Below, piece by piece: positions 1-12,000 of a stretch of DNA of 64,000 nt. The DNA is from Escarpia spicata (taxonomy: Eukaryota; Annelida; Polychaeta; Sabellida; Siboglinidae). The translations under genes and the position numbers were made by a program. The notes beneath the pieces were generated by a model, which saw nothing but the letters and a program-made list of their open reading frames with translations, had not been told where the DNA came from and ran no database searches. The stretch spans positions 1,912,001 through 1,976,000 of the forward strand of contig OZ023207.1 of NCBI GenBank assembly GCA_963995525.1, in the 5' to 3' direction. Position 1 is the stretch's first letter. Every line of letters begins with the position of its first letter.

Positions 1-430
1 AAACATTTAAGCACCTTCATAGCCAAACTTGCTGGCTATACTAGCAAACTAACCTATGCGCACACTCAACATTTCATTTTGTTCCATACAACCCATGAGA
101 ATATTGATCCTAATCGGAAATGGAACCAACATTTCAACCAACCCACCAATAGTATATGTATAACATAGAAAGTCTCCTGAGTTTTAGCAATGTTATGAAA
201 TAAAAAAAGGTTGACCTAGCATACATTGAGGAACAACACATGTGGCTGCCATTAATTCCGAATCTGATTGATTATACAAAATAAACTGTTTTCTACTTAA
301 TTTCTAAACTACTGTAGACATGCACCACTTATTGAATAACAATTGAGTTTATTACGTACAATATCATGTTCTGTGGTGTACAATTTAACAAATCCAATCC
401 ACAAGTCATCCAGGCTAAACAACCAACCAA

Positions 431-461
<31 letters not shown>

Positions 462-669
462 ACCAACCAACCAACCAACCAACCAACCAATATTTGGTGT
501 TATTAGCAACACATTCAACTGACTGGATTGAACTGCCTTCAGTCATTGCCAATATGTTACTATACCATACATCAACAACTTCATAAAAGAAACGTTTAAG
601 CACCTTCGTAGCCAAACTTGCTGGCTACTAGCAAACTAACCTACGCGCACACCCAACATCTCATTTTCT
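1..669. repeat. Direct repeat pair, about 75 bp, 589 bp apart
   Basis: The first 79 bases recur at 590-669 with a few substitutions and one 2-base deletion. Both copies share the run TTTAAGCACCTTC, then GCCAAACTTGCTGGCTA and CTAACCTA, and end in CATTT. The sequence between them is mostly unique. This could be the edge of a larger tandem duplication that begins before the window or the ends of a small element. Confidence 0.75.
418..490. repeat. (CCAG)n/(CCAA)n tetranucleotide microsatellite
   Basis: A 4-bp repeat runs through the stretch, with AACC units at both ends and AGCC units in the middle, so two homogenised variants of one tetramer sit together. The Trp-rich open frames here come from the repeat. 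Confidence 0.9.
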
Positions 670-1320
670 TACCTCAAAGACCAATTATACCAACCAACGG
701 CATCTATCAAATATGCATTCTCTCTGTGGGTTGGCTGAATTCATCAATGTGACCCATCATTCCAAAATGAGACACTTCTTACTGATGGTCATTACGAGTT
801 ATGAGCCGTCTCTGTCACAATTTGTTATTGAGTATCCATCGTGAAACATTCCTGAATAGACAAATTTGTTATGTGTTAGTTGTGATGTGAAAATGGTAAA
901 AATATTATCAACATGTGTTTAGTTTGATGGTTTGTGACAACTGTCAAGTTTGTTATTGCTGACAATGCTCTAAACTATGGCCAACAGCGTGAAACCACAA
1001 AGTGAAAAATCATAACAACAGAATTAAAACCACAGTCAAGAAAGTAAAAACCATAGCCAGCTGAGTGAAAACTTTGAAACTGTTTTTCGTGAAACCATAC
1101 TTTTTCGCATTTTCAACATTAAAATAGTTGTATCTCTGGAAGTAATGAGAATATAGTTACTATTGAGGTATGAATTTCTCGAGTAGTGTCTCATTTTGGC
1201 ATGATGGGTCACAAATGTTGTGCATTAAACTTTCAACACTGTTTCTCAAAACAGGAATTCTTTCACTAATCAATTCAGTAATGAATAACTTTGCCAACAT
1301 TTATTTACAAAGTTTCCATT
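670..1320. other. Unique AT-rich sequence, no gene seen
   Basis: I see no long open frame, splice pattern or RNA gene. The phrase TGAGACACTTC near 767 and TGTCTCATTTTGGCATGATG near 1187 share an inverted core, which may mark a small decayed element. Confidence 0.5.
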
Positions 1321-2783
1321 GGTACCACTGCATAGATCTTTGAGGAACACTATCCTCCTGTCAGTAATTGTGTTGGCCAGGTTGGTGCCATTGCATAGAT
1401 CTTTGAGGAACACTATCCTCCTGTCAGTAATTGTCCTCCTGTCAGTAATTGTGTTGGCCAGTTGGTGCCATTGCATAAATCTTTGAGAAACACTATCCTC
1501 CTGTCAGCAACTGTGTTGGCCAGGTTGGTGCCATTGCATAGATCTTTGAGGAACACTATCCTCCTGTCAGCAACTGTGTTGGCCAGGTTGGTACCATTGC
1601 ATAGATCTTTGAGGAACACTATCCTCCTGTCAGTAATTGTGTTGGCCAGGTTGGTGCCATTGCATAGATATTTGAGGAACACTATCCTCCTGCTAGTAAT
1701 TGTGTTGGCCAGGTTAGTGCCATTGCATAGATCTTTGAGGAACACTATCTTCCTGTCAGTAACTGTGATGGCCAGGTTGGTACCATTGCATAGATCTTTG
1801 AGGAACACTATCCTCCTGTCAGTAATTGTGTTGGCCAGGTTGGTGCCATTGCATAGATCTTTGAGGAACACTATCCTCCTGTCAGTAATTGTGTTGGCCA
1901 GGTTGGTACCATTGCATAGATCTTTGAGGAACACTATCTTCCTGTCAGTAACTGTGATGGCCAGGTTGGTACCATTGCATAGATCTTTGAGGAACACTAT
2001 CCTCCTGTCAGTAATTGTGTTGGCCAGGTTGGTGCCATTGCATAGATCTTTGAGGAACACTATCCTCCTGTCAGTAATTGTGTTGGCCAGGTTGGTACCA
2101 TTGCATAGATCTTTGAGGAACACTATCTTCCTGTCAGTAACTGTGTTGGCCAGGTTGGTACCATTGCATAGATCTTTGAGGAACACTATTCTCCTGTCAG
2201 TAATTGTGTTGGCCAGGTTGGTGCCATTGCATAGATCTTTGAGGAACACTATCCTCCTGTCAGTAATTATGATGACCAGGTTGGTACCATTGCATAGATC
2301 TTTGAGGAACACTATCCTCCTGTCAGTAATTGTGATGGCCAGGTTGGTACCATTGCATAGATCTTTGAGGAACACTATCCTCCTGTCAGTAATTGTATTG
2401 GCCAGGTTGGTGCCATTGCATAGATCTTTGAGGAACACTATCCTCCTGTCAGTAATTGTGTTGGCCAGGTTGGTACCATTGCATAGATCTTTGAGGAACA
2501 CTATCTTCCTGTCAGTAACTGTGTTGGCCAGGTTGGTACCATTGCATAGATCTTTGAGGAACACTATCCTCCTGTCAGTAATTGTGTTGGCCAGGTTGGT
2601 GCCATTGCATAGATCTTTGAGGAACACTATCCTCCTGTCAGTAATTGTGATGGCCAGGTTGGTACCATTGCATAGATCTTTGAGGAACACTATCCTCCTG
2701 TCAGTAATTGTGATGGCCAGGTTGGTACCATTGCATAGATCTTTGAGGAACACTATCCTCCTGTCAGTAATTGTGATGGCCAG
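1321..2783. repeat. 63-bp minisatellite, about 23 copies
   Basis: The unit begins GTCAGTAATTGTGTTGGCCA and contains TTGCATAGATCTTTGAGG. Variant sites (GTAATTG/GTAACTG, GTTGG/GATGG, GGTGCC/GGTACC, TATCC/TATCT) alternate in a regular order, giving a higher-order period of three units (189 bp) across much of the array. A partial unit at 1422-1452 shows a local slippage. The unit is divisible by three, so both strands stay open for over 460 codons. Confidence 0.97.
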
Positions 2784-2959
2784 TCTTAGTTCACTAGTTG
2801 ACATTGCACACTCTCAATTCACTGTACAGTATAACAACCTTAAAGAGAAAAAGACGGGCGGTTGCTTTACAAAAGTACTGAGTTTAGTAGATTAACAGTA
2901 AATTAAAATGAAAAAAATTAACACAGTGACAGGGTGCCAATTTGCAAGGGTAACTGCAT

Positions 2960-3523
2960 TGTGAGGTTGTACTGTACTCTCTTAGTACAGTTCTACTGTA
3001 CTGTTTTAGTACAGTTCTACTGTATTGTCTTAGTACAGTTACACTGTAGTCTCTTAGTACAGTTCCACTGTACTCTCTTAGTACAGTTCCACTGTACTCT
3101 CTTAGTACAGTTCCACTGTAGTCTCTTAGTACAGTTCCACTGTACTCTCTTAGTACAGTTCCACTGTAGTCTCTTAGTACAGTTCCACTGTACTCTCTTA
3201 GTACAGTTCCACTGTACTATCTTAGTACAGTTCCACTGTAGTCTGTTAGTACAGTTCCACTGTAGTATCTTAGTACAGTTCCATTGTAGTCTCTTAGTAC
3301 AGTTCCACTGTAGTCTCTTAGTACAGTTCCACCGCAGTCTCTTAGTACAGTTCCACTGCAGTCTCTTAGTACAGTTCCACTGCAGTCTCTTAGTACAGTT
3401 CCACTGTAGTATCTTAATACAGTTCCACTGTACTCTCTTGGTACAGTTCCACTGTACTCTCTTGGTACAGTTCCACTGTAGTCTCTTAGTACAGTTCCAC
3501 TGTAGTCTCTTAGTACAGTTCCA
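2960..3523. repeat. 24-bp hairpin minisatellite, about 24 copies
   Basis: The unit is CTTAGTACAGTTCCACTGTA followed by GTCT. Many units contain AGTACAGT, a TCC loop, then ACTGTACT, an 8-bp stem. It passes directly into the next, unrelated array at about 3524. Confidence 0.96.
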
Positions 3524-4745
3524 CTGGGGTTGCAGCAACAATCACCCCACCCAGTCTATGTAGTCTCTATTAGGCTGACAGGTGGGGTTGCAGTAAGAAT
3601 CACTCCACCCAGTCTATGTAGTCTCTATTGGGCTGACAGGTGGGGTTGCAGCAAGAATCACTCCACCCAGTCTATGTAGTCTCTACTGGGCTGACAGGTG
3701 GGGTTGCAGCAAGAATCACTCCACCCAGTCTATGTAGTCTCTACTGGGCTGACAGGTGGGGTTGCAGCAAGAATCACTCCACCCAGTCTATGTAGTCTCT
3801 ATTGTCCTGACAGGTGGGGTTGCAGCAAGAATCACTCCACCCAGTCTATGTAGTCTCTATTGGGCTGACAGGTGGGGTTGCAGCAAAAATCACTCCACCC
3901 AGTCTATGTAGTCTCTATTGGGCTGACAGGTGGGGTTGCAGCAAGAATCACTGCACCCAGTCTATGTAGTCTCTATTGGGCTGACAGGTGCAGCAAGAAT
4001 CACTGCACCCAGTCTATGTAGTCTCTATTGTACTGGCAGGTGGGGTTGCAGCAAGAATCACTCCACCCAGTCTATGTAGTCTCTATTGGGCTGACAGGTG
4101 GGGTTGCAGCAAGAATCACTCCACCCAGTCTATGTAGTCTCTATTGGGCTGACAGGTGGGGTTGCAGCAAGAATCACTGCACCCAGTCTATGTAGTCTCT
4201 ATTGGGCTGACAAGTGCAGCAAGAATCACTGCACCCAGTCTATGTAGTCTCTATTGGGCTGACAGGTGGGGTTGCAGCAAGAATCACTCCACCCAGTCTA
4301 TGTAGTCTCTATTGGGCTGACAGGTGCAGCAAGAATCACTGCACCCAGTCTATGTAGTCTCTATTGTACTGACAGGTGGGGTTGCAGCAAGAATCACTCC
4401 ACCCAGTCTATGTAGTCTCTATTGGGCTGACAGGTGGGGTTGCAGCAAGAATCACTCCACCCAGTCTATGTAGTCTCTATTGGGCTGACAGGTGGGGTTG
4501 CAGCAAGAATCACTCCACCCAGTCTATGTAGTCTTTATTGGGCTGACAGGTGGGGTTGCAGCAAGAATCACTTCACCCAGTCTATGTAGTCTCTATTGGG
4601 CTGACAGGTGGGGTTGCAGCAAGAATCACTCCACCCAGTCTATGTAGTCTCTATTGGGCTGACAGGTGGGGTTGCAGCAAGAATCACTCCACCCAGTCTA
4701 TGTAGTCTCTATTGGGCTGACAGGTGGGGTTGCAGCAACAATTAC
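3524..4745. repeat. 58-bp minisatellite, about 21 copies
   Basis: The unit contains TGACAGGTGGGGTTGCAGCA and CACCCAGTCTATGTAGTCTC. Units near 3989, 4213 and 4324 lack six bases (GGGTTG) and are 52 bp, a shared deletion that has spread within the array. Confidence 0.96.
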
Positions 4746-4851
4746 TGCTGCCCTCTTCCACCACTCTGGTGGTCACGAACTCTCGGTAGTGAGAAGCCTG
4801 GACCTGACGCATCAGGCCAACTGCCGCATCCTTTGCCAAAGCCTCAGCATT
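4746..4851 (-). other. Possible exon abutting the 58-bp array
   Basis: On the minus strand a splice-acceptor-like ATTGTAG is followed at 4851 by an open reading of about 35 codons (starting NAEALAKDAAVG) that runs straight into the 58-bp array. Composition is coding-like, but there is no visible donor, and its phase does not continue the integrase C-terminal exon at 5606-5781. I do not recognise a domain. Confidence 0.2.
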
Positions 4852-5287
4852 CTACAATAGTAATTATTTCTTCATTTAATAATACTGTAAAACTGTAGTC
4901 AATTATTGTGTTATGCCTGACTTGACCTGTATAACACATTCTAGCACTAGGCTTCAGGCTAGAGATGTACCAGATAAATTATCTTGAACTATTGTACTTA
5001 CTTGGTGCTAGTGATCAAGTACTTGATAATTACTTGTAAAATTTGAAATGTATAGTGGTTAGTAGTATAACATAATTATAATATTTCAATCTCATTTAAC
5101 ATACAGGGAAGTTACTAACCAGTCAGTAACATAAAATAAGCCAAATCAGATATATGGAATGGACTGTGATTAAATAAAAACATAACTAGATGGCGACTGA
5201 CCAAGCAAAATGTGTAAATACAATAATTTGTCTGCAATTACTTATCATAAGAAAGACTTACCATAAGGACAAATATACCGCAGCTTG
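4852..5287. other. Unique AT-rich sequence, no gene seen
   Basis: AT-rich single-copy-looking sequence between two arrays. I see no open frame of note, RNA gene or repeat. Confidence 0.5.
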
Positions 5288-5523
5288 AACCATCTGCTTG
5301 CTGTGTGCTTGCTGTGTGCTTGCTGTGTGCTTGCTGTCTGCTTGCTGTCTGCTTGCTATGTGCTTGCTGTCTGCTTGCTGTCTGCTTGCTATGTGCTTGC
5401 TGTCTGCTTGCTATGTTCTTGCTGTCTGCTTGCTGTCTGCTTGCTGTCTGCTTGCTCTCTGCTTGCTGTCTGCTTGCTGTCTGCTTGCTGTCTGCTTGCT
5501 GTCTGCTTGCTGTCTGCTTGCCG
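5288..5523. repeat. 11-bp minisatellite, about 21 copies
   Basis: The unit is TGCTTGCTGTC with T/C and G/A variants. An 11-bp unit is not a codon multiple, so all frames stay open and yield Cys/Leu-rich or Gln/Ser-rich open frames that are not genes. Confidence 0.96.
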
Positions 5524-5605
5524 CTTGACAGATTTCCCAATCAGCAAGTTCTGTTTCTACGGATCATTGCAGATTTTAATGAAGACAAGTAGTTGAGTCA
5601 AATAC

Positions 5606-5781
5606 CTGTATGGGCCTATCCACTGTAACTCAAACTTGCCACCCTTTCTGCCAACATACTTCACATTTCTCCTCAGCACCGTGTCGTCTATCCTCAAGTC
5701 AAACACCTTGACCCCTTTTGTCTTCCTCCTCGCCTACTGTTTGGTTTGACGCTCTTGGGCAACGTGAACACTTGCCACAAC
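5606..5781 (-). pseudogene. Integrase-gene C-terminal exon, with an in-frame stop
   Basis: Read on the minus strand, TTTCCAG (acceptor) precedes 5781 and a GTATTTG donor follows 5606. The translation starts VVASVHVAQERQTKQ, meets a TAG, then continues in the same frame with DTVLRRNVKYVGRKGGKFEL and QWIGPYR. The pattern AQERQ, then VLRRN, then RKGGK...W.GPY is typical of the region after the catalytic core in Gypsy/Ginger-type integrases and KRBA2-like proteins. The TAG most simply replaces a Tyr codon. It is the most downstream exon recognised of the gene that starts at 29700. The stop indicates a pseudogene, unless the exon is skipped or edited. Confidence 0.72.
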
Positions 5782-5821
5782 CTGGAAAGTCAGTATTATA
5801 TATAGTATAAATTCAAATCGC

Positions 5822-5834
5822 AGGATATATATAC

Positions 5835-5897
<63 letters not shown>

Positions 5898-5916
5898 CAC
5901 ACACACATATGTAACA
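5822..5916. repeat. (TA)n/(ATATAC)n low-complexity tract
   Basis: Alternating TATATA and ATGTAT/ATACAT blocks form a nearly self-complementary AT-rich tract with several possible cruciforms. Confidence 0.9.
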
Positions 5917-5952
5917 TAGATAGCTATATAATTAAACACGATTAATTCAAAT

Positions 5953-6063
5953 CATGACATAAGCAAATCCCTTGATGAGAAAAAATCGGTAGACATGGCC
6001 ATCCTAGATTTCACTAAAGCATTCGATAAAGTTCCACATAAAAGACAAAACAAAATTAATAAT
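5953..6063 (+). pseudogene. LINE reverse-transcriptase fragment (motif A)
   Basis: The frame reads SLDEKKSVDMAILDFTKAFD, then KVPHKR. This is the RT palm motif A region of non-LTR retrotransposons (LDFxKAFDxVPH), with the catalytic Asp of AFD present. Only about 37 codons survive. The upstream edge is AT-rich and the downstream edge meets unique sequence before the 73-bp array. The family is not determinable from this length; CR1/Jockey-type is plausible. Confidence 0.75.
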
Positions 6064-6204
6064 CGTGAACTTAAAACTGATGTATTCAACGTAGGAGAAA
6101 ATGCTTCATCTTTAAGGGGGGAATATACATCACAACAGCTAATGTATCATGACAATTGTTGACCAATTCTACACACCGTTTCGTGAACCATTTGAACTTG
6201 TTGC

Positions 6205-8402
6205 TCAAGGCCGTCTTGATGAGTGCACAACACCTGCTCTGTAAAAGTTGGTATGTCAACGTTGTCAGCCGGGTCAACAACATCCATCTTGATGAGTGCA
6301 CACCACCTGCTCTGTAAAAGTTGGTATGTCAACGTTGTCAGCCGGGTCAACAAAATCCATCTTGATGAGTGCACACCACCTGCTCTGTAAAAGTTCGTAT
6401 GTCAATGTTGTCAGTCGGGTCAACAACATCCATCTTGATGAGTGCACACCTCCTGCTCTGTAAAAGTTGGTATGTCAATGTTGTCAGTCGGGTCAACAAC
6501 ATCCATCTTGATGAGTGCACACCTCCTGCTCTGTAAAAGTTGGTATGTCAACGTTGTCAGTCGGGTCAACAACATCCATCTTGATGAGTGCACACCACCT
6601 GCTCTGTAAAAGTTGGTATGTCAACGTTGTCAGCCGGGTCAACAAAATCCATCTTGATGAGTGCACACCACCTGCTCTGTAAAAGTTGGTATGTCAATGT
6701 TGTCAGTCGGGTCAACAACATCCATCTTGATGAGTGCACACCTCCTGCTCTGTAAAAGTTGGTATGTCAATGTTGTCAGTCGGGTCAACAACATCCATCT
6801 TGATGAGTGCACACCTCCTGCTCTGTAAAAGTTGGTATGTCAACGTTGTCAGTCAGGTCAACAACATCCATCTTGATGAGTGCACACCTCCTGCTCTGTA
6901 AAAGTTGGTATGTCAATGTTGTCAGTCGGGTCAACAACATCCATATTGATGAGTGCACACCCCCTGCTCTGTAAAAGTTGGTATGTCAATGTTGTCAGTC
7001 GGGTCAACAACATCCATCTTGATGAGTGTACACCCTCTGCTCTGTAAAAGTTGGTATGTCAACGTTGTCAGTCGGGTCAACAACATCCATCTTGATGAGT
7101 GCACACCCCCTGCTCTGTAAAAGTTGGTATGTCAACGTTGTCAGTCGGGTCAACAACATCCATCTTGATGAGTGCACACCACCTGCTCTGTAAAAGTTGG
7201 TATGTCAACGTTGTCAGCCGGGTCAACAACATCCATCTTGATGAGTGCACACTCCCTGCTCTGTAAAAGTTGGTATGTCAACGTTGTCAGCCGGGTCAAC
7301 AACATCCATCTTGATGAGTGCACACCCCCTGCTCTGTAAAATTTGGTATGTCAACGTTGTCAGTCGGGTCAACAACATCCATCTTGATGAGTGCACACCC
7401 CTTGCTCTGTAAAAGTTGGTATGTCAACGTTGTCAGTCGGGTCAACAACATCCATCTTGATGAGTGCACACCCCCTGCTCTGTAAAAGTTGGTATGTCAA
7501 CGTTGTCAGTCGGGTCAACAACATCCATCTTGATGAGTGCACACCACCTGCTCTGTAAAAGTTGGTATGTCAACGTTGTCAGCCGGGTCAACAACATCCA
7601 TCTTGATGAGTGCACACTCCCTGCTCTGTAAAAGTTGGTATGTCAACGTTGTCAGCCGGGTCAACAACATCCATCTTGATGAGTGCACACCCCCTGCTCT
7701 GTAAAAGTTGGTATGTCAACGTTGTCAGTCGGGTCAACAACATCCATCTTGATGAGTGCACACCACCTGCTCTGTAAAAGTTGGTATGTCAACGTTGTCA
7801 GTCGGGTCAACAACATCCATCTTGATGAGTGCACACCTCCTGCTCTGTAAAAGTTGGTATGTCAATGTTGTCAGTCGGGTCAACAACATCCATCTTGAGT
7901 GCACACCACCTGCTCTGTAAAAGTTGGTATGTCAACGTTGTCAGTCGGGTCAACAACATCCATCTTGATGAGTGCACACCCCCTGCTCTGTAAAAGTTGG
8001 TATGTCAATGTTGTCAGTCGGGTCAACAACATCCATCTTGATGAGTGCACACCTCCTGCTCTGTAAAAGTTGGTATGTCAACGTTGTCAGTCGGGTCAAC
8101 AACATCCATCTTGATGAGTGCACACCCCCTGCTCTGTAAAAGTTGGTATGTCAACGTTGTCAGTCGGGTCAACAACATCCATCTTGAAGAGTGCACACCC
8201 CTGCTCTGTAAAAGTTGGTATGTCAATGTTGTCAGTCGGGTCAACAACATCCATCTTGATGAGTGCACACCCCTGCTCTGTAAAAGTTGGTATGTCAATG
8301 TTGTCAGTCGGGTCAACAACATCCATCTTGATGAGTGCACACCTCCTGCTCTGTAAAAATTGGTATGTCAACGTTGTCAGTCGGGTCAACAACATCCATC
8401 TA
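6205..8402. repeat. 73-bp minisatellite, about 30 copies
   Basis: The unit contains CATCTTGATGAGTGCACACC, CTGCTCTGTAAAAGTTGGTA and GTCAGTCGGGTCAACAACAT. Variable sites after CACACC (ACC/TCC/CCC) and AACG/AATG define blocks that recur in order. Two units are shortened (near 7894 and 8203). The array lies in an intron of the minus-strand integrase gene. Confidence 0.97.
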
Positions 8403-8828
8403 TATAATAACGCAACAGAGAAAATAGTTGGGTGAATGGAGAAAACAACACAATACCAACAATGGCACTTACCCTGTTGGTATTTGTAATTAACATAAAT
8501 CACTGTTAGCATCAGAATATGATAATCGGTCGATCTGGTGCTTTTTATAATTTCAATTATATAATTAAATCCCAATTTGTTTCCGTATACAGTAAAGTAT
8601 ACAAAATTAGTCTCGCTAATATGGTCACCTCGCTATTCAGGTCACTTTCCAGTCCTTAGAGTGACCTCAATTGTGATGTTCCACTGTATGTGTATATATG
8701 TGTATATATATATATATATATATTGTATATATATTTCTATTTATTGACCTCCAGGCAGACGTGGGAGACTGTTAAACATGAGAAAGAAAGACATGAACTT
8801 TCTAGAAGCCTGTCTCTGTGTACACAGA
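8403..8828. other. Unique AT-rich spacer with a short (TA)n tract
   Basis: Single-copy-looking sequence with a TA dinucleotide run near 8700-8730. No gene seen. The direct repeat GATAAGATAAG near 8831 probably marks the 3' end of the minus-strand LINE that follows. Confidence 0.5.
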
Positions 8829-9007
8829 CTAAGATAAGATAAGTTTTTTCAGACTCAGTCCTTAATATAAGAAAGTTCCATAGTCATACATGTAATAACA
8901 GCAACACGAGAATGAGGAGGAGAAAAAGACACAAAGCTACTCAACACAATTGTGTGCACGTCAGAGCAGCCATATCATGAATAATTAGTATAACAACATA
9001 ATGAATA

Positions 9008-12000
9008 TTATCGTAGACAAAATAATTGTTTCATCCACTTTTTCTGCAGCAGAGTCGAATATATCATGTCACTATTTACAACACTGTGAACAATATAACT
9101 GTTAATCTTTTTTATCCGTTTCATAAATGTATATATACTCCTTCTTATAACACATTGACAACTTGGCAAGTTTGTATATGCAAATATTTCACTCGCGCTA
9201 GAATATCTTGGGATCCCTAAAAGGATTCTCAGTGAATTGTTGTAGGCTACAGTTAATTTGTTCATGGTCTTAAGCCTGTAGGTACTCCATAACTGGGCGG
9301 TGTACAAGCATGCACAATAAGTCTTAAGCCTGTAGGTACTCCATAACTGGGCGGTGTACAGGCATGCACAATAAGACTTAAGCCTGTAGGTACTCCATAA
9401 CTGGACGGTGTACAGGCATGCACAATAAGTCTTAAGCCTGTAGGTACTTCATAACTGGGCGGTGTACAGGTATGCACAATAAGTCTTAAGCCTGTAGGTA
9501 CTCCATAACTGGGCGGTGTACAGGCATGCACAATAAGTCTTAAGCCTGTAGGTACTCCATAACTGGGCAGTGTACAGGCATGCACAATAAGTCTTAAACC
9601 TGTAGGTACTCCATAACTGGGCGGTGTACAGGCATGCACAATAAGTCTTAAGCCTGTAGGTACTCCATAACTGGACGGTGTACAGGCATGCACAATAAGT
9701 CTTAAGCCTGTAGGTACTCCATAACTGGGTGGTGTACAGGCATGCACAATAAGTCTTAAAAACAAGTAGCTTTACATTGGTGCTACAATTTTTAAATTGT
9801 CTACATAGAATGTTTCCTCTTACATACAATGTTCTAATCTGTCTACTGATATCATCTTCGTCAGACATGTCTTCATTAATAATGTGACCCAGATATTTCA
9901 CAATATTCTGTCTTTCAATGATGCGACCCTGAACCAAAAAAATTGTAGGTAACAGATGTTTGACCTTTGTGGGCGCACAATACATCACACTGCTTTTTTC
10001 ACCATTATATATAATGTCATGCGTAGTTCCATATTCACAACAAGTTTTTATCAACCTATGAAGCCCTTTCTTGGACGGTGATATTAATACTACATCATCC
10101 GCATACATCAGATGGTTCACTTTTGTTTTGCCAGTGTAACAACCGATTCTACAGCGATTTAGCAACATACTAAGGACATCCATATAGATATTAAATAAGT
10201 ATGGAGACACGACTCCACCTTGACGAACACCGTTACTTACAGTAAAACTATCAGATATAACATTTCCCCACTTTACAAACATTTTCTGATGACTATACCA
10301 AAAGACTAACAGTCTGATAATATCCGGGGACTTTTCTTCTTTCAAGTTTCTTAAATAGCATAAGATGGTTAACACGATCGAACGCCTTGGAGGCATCTAA
10401 GAAGCAAAGGTGCACTGTACTGCCTGGCATCTTGTATCTATTAATCACCTCTTTCATTACGTATATACATGAATCAATACCGTGTCCTTTTTTAAAACCG
10501 AATTGATTATCACATGTTAGTATATAGGATTCTATTCTGTCTAGAATTATGAACTCTAAACACTTGCGATGGCAATAGGCCTGTAGTTATCTTTACTATT
10601 TAACAAACCAGCTTTGTTTTTGATAATAGGTATAAGCTGTACATGCAATAGGTTTTCAAGTAAATATCCATGAACAAACATTTTTGATATACATAAGGCT
10701 AACATTTCTGCAACTCTTTGACCACAATATTTTAGATGTTCAGCACATATATTGTCGGCACCATGTGATTTACCGCATTTTAGTTTATTAATTGCTGTTG
10801 TTACTTCATCACTGTTTACTATGACATCTGTATATTCACAATTGTTTAGGTCATAGTTTATAGTATTTAGTGATTCATTTTTTAAACAATTTAGTAGACC
10901 CTTGTAGTGCTTTTTCCACATTTCAGCCACCTCCTCTTGACCAGTTACACCATCAACAGTTTGTGGAAGTGTAGTGTTACATTTCTTCGTGGTCCTAATG
11001 TCTTTCCAGAACTCAGCAGTGTTTTCATTCAGCAAATTATTGGCCATATTGTCAGCCTTGATTGTTTCTTTATGTCTTTCAATAAACCTGCGTGCATATT
11101 TAAATCTAGCTCTACTCTGTTTCATTATGTCAAAAAAATGGTCCATGTTTTGGACTTCCATGTACTCTCCAGTTCAATAACGTTTCCCTCGCTGTGCCAT
11201 GTAGCTCGCTGTGCCATGTAGCTCGGCAACATATTCAGACCAACCTGGTTTGTTTTAGTTAATGCTTGTATGCCTACTTATCGTATCACAACTGGCTCTA
11301 ATGAGAACATTACATATGTCATCATAAAATCTCTCAATTTCTTTAACATGATCTTTGTTCTGACAATTTATATCTGTACAGGTCAACACTTCCTGATTCA
11401 TTGTTTGTAGGTCTTGTAGCAATATACCAGAATAATTACAATAATTCTGAATATCTCTTTCATTGGCTTTAGCCCAATTATTTGTCTTCATTTGTACACT
11501 GCTAACTTTTTCTAGTTTTGGGGCCAGTTCCAAACATATGTTGATATTAAGCACAAAATGATCCGATAAATTACAGTCATATACTACATCCATACCAGTA
11601 ATTACATTATTTCCATCCTCAGTCGAAACACAGTGATCGAGCCATGACGTACTCCCCCAGGCTTCACTTACATAAGTATACGTGTCATCAGGTAAATGCT
11701 GGCCACTAGACCAAACAAGTCCATTATCTGTACAAAACTCCATTAGGTACTTATAAAACCATGATTTTAGGTTACTAGCATCAGTGTTCCAATCACCAAT
11801 GATTAACACACTAGAACAGTTTAAATCATCAACAATAGTATTGATTGCACTTAGGTCACTCATGTATTCTTCTTCCTTGTCATTGCTTTCATGTGGTAAA
11901 TATACATTGATAATTGCAGTTACTCTCTCATCAGCCTTGACAGTCACACCTCAACACCAATCGTAAGGTATATCAATAGAGGTTATAAATTCATCTAATG

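Noticed and set aside
1413..2895. Open frames of 460-480 codons on both strands
   Set aside because: They are the 63-bp array read in frame. No start context, domains or variation pattern supports a protein.
6086..8575. Overlapping frames with LLTRLTTLTYQLLQSR and similar on both strands
   Set aside because: Shadows of the 73-bp array; the unit is not a codon multiple and all frames are partly open.
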